Assembly (NCBI GenBank): GCA_046723645.1 | Contig: JBKOUY010000081.1 | Location: 1 to 37,105, forward strand | Origin: DASQUK01 sp046723645 | GTDB lineage: Bacteria; Actinomycetota; Acidimicrobiia; Acidimicrobiales; VFJN01 | Direction of reading: 5' to 3' | Length of the DNA: 37,105 bases | Part shown: positions 17,331-24,601 of the stretch, piece after piece | Layout of the letters: the number at the start of each line of letters is the position of its first letter | Numbering within the stretch: the first letter of the stretch is position 1 | Notes under the pieces: generated by a model | Seen by the model: only the letters and a program-made list of their open reading frames with translations | The model's database searches: none | What the model was told of the DNA's origin: nothing | Made by a program: the position numbers and the translations under genes

Positions 17331-19352
17331 ATGCCTCGCCCCCGGTTCCGGTACAGCCGCTGGGACGGCACGCAGGTCGGCTTCGACCTCGATGCCGACG
17401 CCGTGCTCGAGCAGATGACCGATGACCTGCTCTACCACGGTGACCTCAACGCCGCCCTCCGGCGGCTGCTGCAGTCGGGGTTCCGCGACCGGCAGGGCCA
17501 GATGGTCGAGGGGATCCGCGACCTGCTCGATCGCCTCCGGCGCGAGCGCCAGGAGCGCCTGGAGCGGTTCGACCTCGGTGGTGTGTACGACGAGATCGCC
17601 GAGGAGCTCCGCCAGGTCGTCGACACCGAGCGGGCCGAGATCGAGCGCCAGGTCAATGACGCCCGCGCCAGCGGCGACCAGCGCCGGGCAGACGTGGCGC
17701 AGGGGGCCGCCGACGAGCGCAACATGCAGCTGGAGATGCTGCCGGCCGACCTGGCGGGCATGGTGCGGGAGCTCCAGAACTACGACTTCGCCTCGGGCGA
17801 GGCCCAGCGCCGCTTCGACGAGCTGGTCGAGCGGCTCCGCCAGCAGGTCCTCGACTCGTACGTCAACCGCATGACCGGCGCGGTCGAGTCGATGACGCCC
17901 GAGGACATGGCGCGGATGAAGGACATGCTGGCCGAGCTCAACCACATGCTCGAGCAGCGCTCGCGGGGGGAGGAGCCCGACTTCGAGGGGTTCATGCAGC
18001 GCTACGGCGACTTCTTCCCCGAGAACCCGCAGAACCTCGACGAGCTGTTGGAGGTGCTGGCCCGCCGCATGGCCGCCATGCAGGCGATGCTCGCGTCGAT
18101 GACGCCCGAGCAGCGGGCGCAGATCCAGCAGCTCGCGGAACAGCTGCTCGACGACATGGACCTGCGCTGGCAAGTGGACCAGCTTGGCCAGCAGCTCCGG
18201 GGCATGTTCCCCGGGATGGGCTGGGACCAGCGGTACAACTTCCGGGGCCAGGATCCACTGGGCATGGCCGAGGCGGCCGCCACCATGGAGGAGCTGGGGG
18301 ACCTCGACCGGCTGGAGCAGCTCCTGCGCGGCGCGGCCAACCCCGGCGCGCTGGCCGAGGTGGACGTCGAGCGGGCCCGCGAGCTGCTGGGCGACGATTC
18401 CGCCCGCAGCCTCGACGAGCTGGCCCGGCTGACCCGGATGCTCCAGGACGCCGGCCTGGTCGACCAGCGCGAGGGCCGGTTGGAGCTCACGCCCAAGGGA
18501 CTCCGCCGCATCGGCCGCAACGCCCTGCACGACCTGTTCCAGCGCCTGGCCCGCGACAAGCTCGGCCGCCACGAGCTCGAGCGGTCGGGTGCCGGCCACG
18601 AGCGCACCTACGAGACGAAGGCCTACGAGTTCGGCGACCCGTTCAACCTCCACATCGAGCGCACGGTCCGCAACGCCATTGGCCGCCGAGGCGGCGGCAC
18701 GCCCGTGCTCCTGTCACCCGACGACTTCGAGGTCGAGCGCACCGAGCACGTCGTGCGCTCGTCGACCGTGCTCATGCTCGACCTGTCACTGTCGATGCCG
18801 ATGCGGGACAACTTCCTGGCCGCCAAGAAGGTCGCCATGGCGCTGCACTCGCTGATCTCCCTGCAGTTCCCCCGCGACTACCTGGGACTGGTCGGCTTCA
18901 GCGAAGTCGCGCGCGAGATCCGCCCGCAGGACCTGCCGGAGGTCTCGTGGGACTTCGTGTACGGCACCAACATGCAGCACGCGTTCCAGATCAGCCGGCG
19001 CCTGCTGGCCCGCCAGGCGGGCACCAAGCAGATCATCATGATCACCGACGGCGAGCCCACCGCCCACTTCGAGCCGGGGATCGCCGAGCCGTTCTTCTCG
19101 TACCCGCCCGTGCGCGAGACCGTCGACGCCACGCTGCGGGAAGTCGTGCGCTGTACCCGCGAGGGCATCCGCATCAACACGTTCATGCTCGACCCGACCG
19201 GCCATCTGCGCTCGTTCGTCGAGAAGCTCACCCGCCTCAACAAGGGCCGGGCGTTCTTCACCACGCCCGAGACGCTGGGCGACTACGTGCTGGTCGACTT
19301 CATCGAGCAGAAGCGCGAGCTGCGGCGCTCGGGCGGCCGCCGCTCGGCCTGA
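17331..19352 (+). CDS. VWA-domain protein, partner of MoxR ATPase
   Basis: This 673-aa protein has a long, charged, helical N-terminal and middle part (~20-400), rich in Glu, Arg and Gln and likely coiled coil. A C-terminal von Willebrand factor A domain (~475-650) follows. The metal-ion-dependent adhesion site is intact: DLSLS (D484, S486, S488), a Thr in YGTNMQH and the Asp of ITDGEP (~571). This matches the CoxE/chelatase D-like partners of MoxR ATPases. The partner ATPase is at 14171-15583. It carries no signal peptide and is probably cytoplasmic. It diverges from the DsbA-family gene, with 101 bases between the starts. Confidence 0.88.
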   Translation: MPRPRFRYSRWDGTQVGFDLDADAVLEQMTDDLLYHGDLNAALRRLLQSGFRDRQGQMVEGIRDLLDRLRRERQERLERFDLGGVYDEIAEELRQVVDTERAEIERQVNDARASGDQRRADVAQGAADERNMQLEMLPADLAGMVRELQNYDFASGEAQRRFDELVERLRQQVLDSYVNRMTGAVESMTPEDMARMKDMLAELNHMLEQRSRGEEPDFEGFMQRYGDFFPENPQNLDELLEVLARRMAAMQAMLASMTPEQRAQIQQLAEQLLDDMDLRWQVDQLGQQLRGMFPGMGWDQRYNFRGQDPLGMAEAAATMEELGDLDRLEQLLRGAANPGALAEVDVERARELLGDDSARSLDELARLTRMLQDAGLVDQREGRLELTPKGLRRIGRNALHDLFQRLARDKLGRHELERSGAGHERTYETKAYEFGDPFNLHIERTVRNAIGRRGGGTPVLLSPDDFEVERTEHVVRSSTVLMLDLSLSMPMRDNFLAAKKVAMALHSLISLQFPRDYLGLVGFSEVAREIRPQDLPEVSWDFVYGTNMQHAFQISRRLLARQAGTKQIIMITDGEPTAHFEPGIAEPFFSYPPVRETVDATLREVVRCTREGIRINTFMLDPTGHLRSFVEKLTRLNKGRAFFTTPETLGDYVLVDFIEQKRELRRSGGRRSA

Positions 19353-19360
19353 CCGCCGGG

Positions 19361-19381
19361 CCCCGGATGGCGTATCCGGGG
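19361..19381. terminator. Hairpin between convergent VWA and macro-domain genes
   Basis: CCCCGGAT (19361-19368) and ATCCGGGG (19374-19381) form a perfect 8-bp stem with a 5-base loop. There is no T-tract. It can serve both directions. Confidence 0.55.
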
Positions 19382-19401
19382 TGGCACCCGGCTCACCCGG
19401 C

Positions 19402-19917
19402 TCATCCCGGCGGACGCTCGAGGCGCTGCCGGTAGAGCCCCAGCGTGTCCTCGTCGAACGCCACCAGGAACACCCGCTCCACGTCGGTCTGCGCCCCGAG
19501 AAGGGTGTCGACCGCGATCTCCGCGGCCTGGCGGCGGGGAAAGCCGTACGCCCCGGTGGAGATGGCGGGGAAGGCGAGGCTGCGGGCGCCGAGCTCGTCG
19601 GCGACCTCGAGGCACCGCCGGTAGCACGAGGCCAGCTGCTCGGCCTCGCCCTGGCCGCCGCCCCGCCACACTGGTCCCACGGTGTGGATGACCCAGCGAG
19701 CCGCGAGCCCGTAGCCGCTGGTGGCCTTGGCATCGCCGGTCGCACACCCACCGAGGGTGCGGCACTCCTCGAGCAGCTCGGGCCCCGCGGCTCGGTGGAT
19801 CGCGCCGTCGACGCCCCCGCCTCCCAGCAGGCTCGCCTTGGCGGCGTTGACGATGGCGTCGACCCCCAGGGTGGTGATGTCGGCCTGCACCGCCTCGACC
19901 GCCGGCGCGCGCGTCAA
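19402..19917 (-). CDS. Macro-domain protein (ADP-ribose deacylase type)
   Basis: This 171-aa single macro domain is of the YmdB/MacroD class, which binds ADP-ribose and removes O-acetyl or mono-ADP-ribose groups. The conserved segments are DITTLGVDAIVNAAKASLLGG (14-34), GGVDGAIHRAAG (34-45) and the phosphate loop AISTGAYGFP (~122-131). The catalytic-site pattern NAAK...GGGGVDGAI is intact. The start is a TTG at 19917 with AAGGGG upstream; a GTG nine codons further in (before QADITT) is the alternative. It converges on the VWA gene. Ties to neighbours are not obvious. Confidence 0.9.
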   Translation of the reverse strand: MTRAPAVEAVQADITTLGVDAIVNAAKASLLGGGGVDGAIHRAAGPELLEECRTLGGCATGDAKATSGYGLAARWVIHTVGPVWRGGGQGEAEQLASCYRRCLEVADELGARSLAFPAISTGAYGFPRRQAAEIAVDTLLGAQTDVERVFLVAFDEDTLGLYRQRLERPPG

Positions 19918-19959
19918 ACCCGTCTACCCCTTGCGCAATCGCCGTCTGTGGTGGAAGAT

Positions 19960-19983
19960 CACACCAATGTAATTACACGTGTG
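19960..19983. promoter_or_regulatory. AT-rich palindromic promoter region before whiB2
   Basis: CACAC (19960-19964) and GTGTG (19979-19983) flank the perfect palindrome TGTAATTACA (19968-19977). AT-rich sequence is rare in this window, and here it sits in the divergent region between the macro-domain and WhiB genes. It is a likely promoter/operator; which regulator binds is unknown. Confidence 0.4.
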
Positions 19984-20060
19984 GCATCAGAGCGGGGATG
20001 GTGGTGCTCCCCGAGCGTGCCGCACTCGGACCCAGCTGCGATAGGCGGGAAGGGGGCCAG

Positions 20061-20342
20061 ATGAAACTCCCCGTGGCCACAGATCCCGAAGACAACACCT
20101 GGCAGGACTACGCCAACTGCCTGGGCGTCGACCCCGACCTCTTCTTTCCCGAGCGCGGGGCGTCCACGCGCGAGGCCAAGGAGGTGTGCCGGGGCTGCAT
20201 CGTGCGCGCCCAGTGCCTCGAGTACGCCCTCGTCCACAGCGAGAAGTTCGGCATCTGGGGAGGCATGAGCGAGCGCGAGCGCCGGCGCATCCGACGCCAG
20301 CGCGCCCTCGCACGCCAGGCGGCCAGCACCGCGTCCGCCTGA
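20061..20342 (+). CDS. whiB2: WhiB-family iron-sulfur regulator (WhiB2/WhmD-like)
   Basis: This 93-aa WhiB protein holds a [4Fe-4S] cluster on C20, C43, C46 and C52 (C-x22-CxxC-x5-C). The turn is GIWGG (64-68), followed by the basic tail SERERRRIRRQR. FFPERGASTREAKEVCRGC is typical of the WhiB2/WhmD branch, which controls septation and sporulation in known actinobacteria. It acts by binding the primary sigma factor and DNA. The ATG at 20061 has GGAAGGGGG upstream; an upstream in-frame GTG would add 21 residues unlike the family. A hairpin terminator lies between it and the convergent formimidoyltransferase gene. Confidence 0.92.
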   Translation: MKLPVATDPEDNTWQDYANCLGVDPDLFFPERGASTREAKEVCRGCIVRAQCLEYALVHSEKFGIWGGMSERERRRIRRQRALARQAASTASA

Positions 20343-20352
20343 CTGGGGCGAT

Positions 20353-20374
20353 CCCCGGCAGCGCGCGGCCGGGG
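20353..20374. terminator. Hairpin between whiB2 and ftcD ends
   Basis: CCCCGGC (20353-20359) and GCCGGGG (20368-20374) form a 7-bp stem in the 37-base gap between convergent genes. Confidence 0.5.
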
Positions 20375-20379
20375 TCACG

Positions 20380-21165
20380 TCACCGGAGGCGAGCGAGGCG
20401 CGATTCGATCGTCCTGTCCTCCGCCAGGTCGAGTTCCGTCCACCGGGCCGGTTCGATCCGTGCCAGGACGGACTCCGGCACCAGCCCGACCAACTCTGCA
20501 CCGGCCACCGCCGCCCGGTCCGCCACCAGGTCCCACGCCTCCGCCGGACCCAGTTCGTCGGGCTCGACGAGGTTCATCGAGACCTGCACTTGCGTACCGA
20601 CGGGCAGCCCCAAGGCCCGCACGCGTGGGCCCCTGACCTCCCGGGCAATCCGCCTCGCCAGCGCCAGGTCGGGCTCGGCGAGCCACACGTTCCACGCCAC
20701 GAGCGGTGGGCGCGCTCCGACCGCCGTGGCCCCGGCGGTGGGGTGCGGCCGGGAGGGGCCCCGGTCGGGCGCCAGACCCTCGAAGGCCAGGCGGCGGACC
20801 TCGGGGAGCGTCCGCTCCGGTCCGTAGGCGAACCCGGGCACCCCCAGCTCGAGGGCTAGCCAGTCGAGGAACCGGTCGCGGGCGGCAACCGCGTCCCCCA
20901 GCGTCGAGCCCGCCAGCGGCACGAAGGGCACGACGTCGACCACGCCCAGGCGGGGATGGACGCCCTGGTGGCGGCGCAGGTCGAGTGCGGCGACGGCGGC
21001 CGCCGCCACGGCCCGCGGGGCCTCCTCGCCGACGAGCGTGAGCACCGTGCGGTTGTGGTGGACATCCGAGTGCACGTCCAGCAACGAACCAACCGCAGAC
21101 AAAGCGATCGCCGTGACGACGTGGGGGCGAGATCCTTCACTGATGTTCACGACGCATTCAAGCAA
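20380..21165 (-). CDS. ftcD: Glutamate formimidoyltransferase
   Basis: This 261-aa protein matches the formiminotransferase half of FTCD, which moves a formimino group between tetrahydrofolate and glutamate in histidine breakdown. Recognisable parts are ECVVNISEG (3-11), DVHSDVHHNRTVLTLVG (~30-46) and HPRLGVVDVVPFVPL (~70-84). It lacks the cyclodeaminase domain, as in many bacteria. It starts with TTG at 21165; GGGGG upstream is a weak ribosome site. No other histidine-degradation gene is in the window, so the pathway context is missing. It diverges from tatA with 51 bases between starts. Confidence 0.88.
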   Translation of the reverse strand: MLECVVNISEGSRPHVVTAIALSAVGSLLDVHSDVHHNRTVLTLVGEEAPRAVAAAAVAALDLRRHQGVHPRLGVVDVVPFVPLAGSTLGDAVAARDRFLDWLALELGVPGFAYGPERTLPEVRRLAFEGLAPDRGPSRPHPTAGATAVGARPPLVAWNVWLAEPDLALARRIAREVRGPRVRALGLPVGTQVQVSMNLVEPDELGPAEAWDLVADRAAVAGAELVGLVPESVLARIEPARWTELDLAEDRTIESRLARLR

Positions 21166-21203
21166 CGGCCAACCCCCGATGCGGTTGGCGAACCGACGAA
21201 AGG

Positions 21204-21209
21204 TACAGT
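21204..21209 (+). promoter_or_regulatory. Leaderless -10 (TACAGT) for tatA
   Basis: TACAGT ends 7 bases before the GTG at 21217. This supports that start over the in-frame GTG at 21208, which overlaps the hexamer. Confidence 0.5.
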
Positions 21210-21216
21210 GGCGGCC

Positions 21217-21390
21217 GTGAACCTTGGAGCACCGGAACTTCTCATAGTCCTGCTCGTCATCCTCGTCCTCTTCGGTGGGGCCAAGCTGCCCAAGCTGGCC
21301 CGCTCGATGGGCCAGGCCCAGTCCGAGTTCAAGCGCGGACTCAAGGACCAGGGCACGTCCAAGGACGAGGAAGAAGAGAAGGCCGACTGA
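21217..21390 (+). CDS. tatA: Twin-arginine translocase subunit TatA
   Basis: This 57-aa protein has one N-terminal transmembrane helix (~6-20), the hinge motif FGGAKLP, an amphipathic helix (PKLARSMGQAQSEFKRGL) and an acidic tail ending EEEEKAD. This is the pore-forming subunit of the Tat pathway for folded proteins. tatC is not in the window. The start at 21217 gives the standard MNLGAPELLIVLLV opening. The stop codon lies within a small hairpin. Confidence 0.93.
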   Translation: MNLGAPELLIVLLVILVLFGGAKLPKLARSMGQAQSEFKRGLKDQGTSKDEEEEKAD

Positions 21391-21421
21391 CCCGTCGGGT
21401 CACAGGGGGCCGGCGCCGGCC
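21388..21421 (+). terminator. Hairpins at the end of tatA
   Basis: TGACCC-GTC-GGGTCA (21388-21402) folds as a 6-bp stem that includes the tatA stop. It is followed by the 14-base palindrome GGCCGGCGCCGGCC (21408-21421). Confidence 0.5.
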
Positions 21422-21459
21422 GCACAAGCCGACGCGCCTGCCCTCGCTTGACGATCCCC

Positions 21460-21482
21460 GGGCGCCCTCGCCGTCGGCGCCC
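21460..21482. terminator. Hairpin between tatA and whiB ends
   Basis: GGGCGCC (21460-21466) pairs with GGCGCCC (21476-21482) in the convergent gap. It may stop transcription from the minus-strand whiB gene. Confidence 0.4.
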
Positions 21483-21511
21483 GCGGGCTGCGCCCGGGCG
21501 GTCGCTGCAGC

Positions 21512-21763
21512 CTACGAGTGGGGGCTCGCCGCAAAGGCGGCCAGGCGGCGCCGCTTGAGGATGCGTCGCCGCTCCCGCTCCGAGCAGCCACCCCAGACCC
21601 CGTGGTCGATGCGGTTGGCCAGGGCGTGCTCCAGGCACTGCTCCTTGACCGGGCAGGTGGCGCAGATCCGCCGCGCGATCTCGACGCCCACGCCGTCGCT
21701 GGGGAAGAACGTGCTCGGGGATTCGTGGGCGCAGTTACCGCGTGCCATCCACTCGGTATCCAT
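21512..21763 (-). CDS. WhiB-family iron-sulfur regulator
   Basis: This 83-aa protein has cluster ligands C11, C34, C37 and C43 and a turn GVWGG (55-59), then the basic tail ERERRRILKRRR. The opening MDTEWMARGNC and ESPSTFFPSDGVGVEIARRIC set it apart from the WhiB2-like protein 1.3 kb away. The start is fixed by GGAGG five bases before the ATG. A TATTAA hexamer (21797-21792) may be the -10. The leader also holds the hairpin GGAACCG/CGGTTCC (21799-21821). The exact WhiB subclass is not certain. It diverges from the 90-aa unknown gene. Confidence 0.92.
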   Translation of the reverse strand: MDTEWMARGNCAHESPSTFFPSDGVGVEIARRICATCPVKEQCLEHALANRIDHGVWGGCSERERRRILKRRRLAAFAASPHS

Positions 21764-21919
21764 CGTTCCTCCAGATACGGCCTGCTGCCTCTTAATACGG
21801 AACCGGGGGGGATTCGGTTCCCGACGTTTTGGTGCGTACTCGATGCGTAGCGTTAACCAACGCGCCTGGGAGTTCCCTGAACGTTCCCCGGCCACCGCTC
21901 CGTACCCACCAGCGCCCAC

Positions 21920-21925
21920 TAGCCT
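21920..21925 (+). promoter_or_regulatory. Leaderless -10 (TAGCCT)
   Basis: TAGCCT ends 8 bases before the ATG of the 90-aa gene at 21934. Confidence 0.4.
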
Positions 21926-21933
21926 GACCAGCC

Positions 21934-22206
21934 ATGTCCGAGGTCGCACCTGAGGTCGAACCACCCCGTGCCCATGCCCGCATCGTGTACCTGGGGCCCG
22001 TGGCGCCGCACTGGGAGGTGCAGTCCGACTTCGGCGACCGGCAGATGATCGACGACTTCCGGTCCCGGGTGATGGCGCGCCTGGTGCTGTTGCCGCCCCA
22101 CGATCCCCAGTTCCGGCGCAACCGCGAGCGGGTCGTCCGCGATGCCGAGCGCGAGCACATCCTCCTCGAATGGGACCTCGGCTATCCCGAGGACGAGGAG
22201 TCCTGA
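21934..22206 (+). CDS. Small conserved-looking protein of unknown function
   Basis: This is a 90-aa soluble protein without signal peptide or membrane segment, and I do not recognise it. It has an IVYLGPVAPHWEVQSDFGD beta-like middle (~17-35), a basic helical segment RRNRERVVRDAERE (~62-75) and an acidic end PEDEES. It is transcribed away from whiB and toward ppk, 69 bases ahead of it. A leaderless -10 supports this start. Codon use matches the surroundings, so it is likely real. Confidence 0.7.
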   Translation: MSEVAPEVEPPRAHARIVYLGPVAPHWEVQSDFGDRQMIDDFRSRVMARLVLLPPHDPQFRRNRERVVRDAEREHILLEWDLGYPEDEES

Positions 22207-22263
22207 GGCCGGTCGCGGGCCGGCATTCGTGATCCGACCCCGGACAGGATCGATCGCCATCGC

Positions 22264-22269
22264 TACCCT
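22264..22269 (+). promoter_or_regulatory. Leaderless -10 (TACCCT) for ppk
   Basis: TACCCT ends 6 bases before the GTG at 22276, with no Shine-Dalgarno. Confidence 0.5.
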
Positions 22270-22275
22270 GGCGGC

Positions 22276-24396
22276 GTGCCCGAGCCGCCAGACACGCTGA
22301 CGACGGAGGGCGAGCCCCTCGTCGAGCGGTACCGCAACCGCGAGCTGTCCTGGCTGGATTTCAACGAGCGGGTCCTGGCCATGGCCGAGGACCGGCGGGT
22401 CCCCCTGCTGGAGAGGGCAAAGTTCCTGGCGATCTTCTCCCAGAACCTCGACGAGTTCTTCCAGGTGCGGGTCGCCGGTCTGAAGGACCAGGTGGCGGCG
22501 GGTGTGGCCACGAGCAGCCCCGACGGCCGGACGGCGGCGCAGCAGCTCCTGGACATCCGCGACCGCCTGGACAAGCTGTTGCCACGGATGCAGGCGGTGT
22601 TCCTCGACCAGGTGTCGCCGGCGCTGGCCGAGGCGGGCATCCGGCTGTCGTCGTGGGCCGACCTCGACGAGGAGGACGAGAAGTTCCTGGTCGAGACGTT
22701 CGAGGAACGCATCTTCCCCGTCCTCACCCCGCTGGCCGTCGACCCCGGCCACCCGTTCCCGTACATCTCCAACATGTCGCTCAACCTCGCGGTGATGGTG
22801 CGCGACCCCGAGGAGCGGGTGCGGCGCTTCGCCCGCGTCAAGGTGCCGTCGCTCCTGCCGCGGTTCGTGGTGCTGCCCGACGGCGAGCGCTACGTGCCGC
22901 TGGAGCAAGTCATCGCTGCGCACCTCGACCAGCTCTTCCCGGGCATGGAGATCGAGCAGAACCACGCGTTCCGGGTCACCCGGAACGCCGACCTCACGCT
23001 CGAGGAGGAGGAGGCCGACGACCTGCTGGCCGCCGTCGAGATCGAGCTGCGCCGGCGGCGCTTCGGGCGCGCCGTGCGGCTGGAGATCGACGCCGCCACG
23101 TCCGACGAGGTGCGCGAGCTGCTTCAGCGGGAGCTGGTGCTGGCGGACGACGACGTGTACGAGTCCGCAGCCCCCCTCGACCTGGCGGGCCTGTGGGCGG
23201 TGCACGGCCTCGACCGGCCCGACCTCAAGGACCCGCCCTATACGCGGGTGACGCCGCCGCGGCTGTCGGCGGAGGAGGGCGAGCGCGTCGACACGTTCGC
23301 GGCCGTGCGGCGGGGGGACATGCTGGTCCACCACCCGTACGAGAGCTTCCGCACGTCGGTCGAGGAGTTCGTGCGGCGGGCGTCGACCGATCCCCACGTG
23401 CTGGCGATCAAGATGACGCTGTACCGGACGTCCGGCGACAGTCCGATCGCGCGGTCGCTCATCCGCGCCGCCGAGCGGGGCAAGCAGGTGGCGGTCATCG
23501 TCGAGCTCAAGGCCCGGTTCGACGAGGGCGCCAACATCGAGTGGGCCCGCGCCCTGGAGACCGCCGGTGTCCACGTGGCCTACGGGCTCATCGGGCTCAA
23601 GGTGCACTCCAAGACGCTGCTCGTCGTGCGCGAGGAGGCCGACGGGCTGCGGCGCTACTGCCACATCGGCACCGGCAACTACAACTCCCGCACGGCCCGC
23701 ACCTACGAGGACATCGGGCTGCTCACGTGCGACCCGGACATCGGCAGCGACCTCACCCAGCTGTTCAACGAGCTGACCGGGTACGGCCGCAACGTGGACT
23801 ACCGGCGGCTCCTGGTCGCTCCCCGGATGCTGCGCGCGGGCATCGTCGAGCTGATCCGGGGCGAGGTGGCGGCGGCGCGGGCCGAGCCCGGGCAGGGCCA
23901 CATCACGATGAAGATGAACAGCCTGGTCGACGCCGAGCTGATCGACGAGCTCTACGCCGCGTCCCAGGCAGGCGTCGAGGTCGACCTGATCGTGCGGGGC
24001 ATCTGCTGCCTGACCCCCGGCGTGCCTGGGCTCTCCGAGACGATACGGGTGCGATCGATCGTGGGTCGCTACCTCGAGCACTCGCGGATCTACCGCTTCG
24101 CCAACGGTGACGGGCCCGGCCGGCCCCGGGTGCTGATCGGTTCCGCCGACCTCATGCCTCGCAACCTCGACCGCCGCGTCGAGGTGCTGACGCCGGTCCT
24201 CGAGCCCCAGCTGCAGGAGCGACTGGACGAGGTGCTGGACGTCGAGCTGGCCGACGACGTCCTGGCGTGGACGCTCGGCCCGGACGGCGGCTGGACCCGG
24301 GTCGGTCCGGGGGGCTCGATCGAGACCCACGCCCGCCTCCAGGAGCTGACGACCGAGCGCGGCAGCACGGTGCCGGCCACGGCGGCCACCCTCTGA
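22276..24396 (+). CDS. ppk1: Polyphosphate kinase 1
   Basis: This 706-aa enzyme makes polyphosphate from ATP and can run in reverse. It has the N-terminal domain opening YRNRELSWLDFNERVLAMA and the four-domain PPK1 layout. The phosphorylated active-site His lies in GLKVHSKTLLV (H444), followed by HIGTGNYNSRTARTYEDIGLL. Further C-terminal motifs are DLIVRGICCLTPG and SADLMPRNLDRRVEVLTP. The GTG start at 22276 is supported by the family opening and the leaderless hexamer. It lies about 5 kb upstream of the pst-pho locus on the same strand, and both serve phosphate handling, though other genes intervene. Confidence 0.96.
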   Translation: MPEPPDTLTTEGEPLVERYRNRELSWLDFNERVLAMAEDRRVPLLERAKFLAIFSQNLDEFFQVRVAGLKDQVAAGVATSSPDGRTAAQQLLDIRDRLDKLLPRMQAVFLDQVSPALAEAGIRLSSWADLDEEDEKFLVETFEERIFPVLTPLAVDPGHPFPYISNMSLNLAVMVRDPEERVRRFARVKVPSLLPRFVVLPDGERYVPLEQVIAAHLDQLFPGMEIEQNHAFRVTRNADLTLEEEEADDLLAAVEIELRRRRFGRAVRLEIDAATSDEVRELLQRELVLADDDVYESAAPLDLAGLWAVHGLDRPDLKDPPYTRVTPPRLSAEEGERVDTFAAVRRGDMLVHHPYESFRTSVEEFVRRASTDPHVLAIKMTLYRTSGDSPIARSLIRAAERGKQVAVIVELKARFDEGANIEWARALETAGVHVAYGLIGLKVHSKTLLVVREEADGLRRYCHIGTGNYNSRTARTYEDIGLLTCDPDIGSDLTQLFNELTGYGRNVDYRRLLVAPRMLRAGIVELIRGEVAAARAEPGQGHITMKMNSLVDAELIDELYAASQAGVEVDLIVRGICCLTPGVPGLSETIRVRSIVGRYLEHSRIYRFANGDGPGRPRVLIGSADLMPRNLDRRVEVLTPVLEPQLQERLDEVLDVELADDVLAWTLGPDGGWTRVGPGGSIETHARLQELTTERGSTVPATAATL

Positions 24397-24427
24397 CCGG
24401 CGAGCAGGGCGCGGTAGGCGAATCCCC

Positions 24428-24601
24428 TTAGAGGCCGAGCGGATAGGCCCGCATGTGGGCACCGAAGCGTACGGGATTAGCAGCGTAAGCCCAGGCCTCA
24501 CGGCTCGGCCTCCGGGCAACACTGACCCACGGTTCGCCGAGACGACGGACCTGTCCGCGCAGCTCCTTAAATGTCAGTGGTCGCCCGTAAGTTGCGCGCA
24601 T
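24428..24601 (-). CDS. Possible 57-aa ORF, doubtful
   Basis: The 203-base gap before rmuC holds a 57-codon frame on the minus strand. Its product is RPLTFKELRGQVRRLGEPWV near the start, then an Ala/Tyr-rich end. Its third-position GC is about 65 percent, far below the real genes here. Its ATG overlaps the rmuC start by two bases on the other strand. There is no ribosome site. It may be a remnant, a foreign piece or chance. Confidence 0.22.
   Translation of the reverse strand: MRATYGRPLTFKELRGQVRRLGEPWVSVARRPSREAWAYAANPVRFGAHMRAYPLGL
24431..24512. repeat. 10-bp inverted repeat spanning 82 bases
   Basis: GAGGCCGAGC (24431-24440) is exactly inverted at 24503-24512. The intervening 62 bases are comparatively AT-rich and contain TAAGC and GATTAGC. 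A folded RNA or a DNA-level element is possible; tRNA features are missing. Confidence 0.35.
24588..24593 (+). promoter_or_regulatory. Leaderless -10 (TAAGTT) for rmuC
   Basis: TAAGTT ends 6 bases before the ATG at 24600 and no Shine-Dalgarno is present. Confidence 0.45.

Noticed and set aside
24431..24512. tRNA-like fold
   Set aside because: The ends pair, but there is no T-loop (GTTCRANNC) and no proper D-stem or anticodon arm.
21919..24522. Minus-strand open frame of 867 codons
   Set aside because: It is antisense to ppk1, which has full family motifs. The translation is Val/Leu/His/Arg-rich with no recognisable domain; a high-GC artefact.
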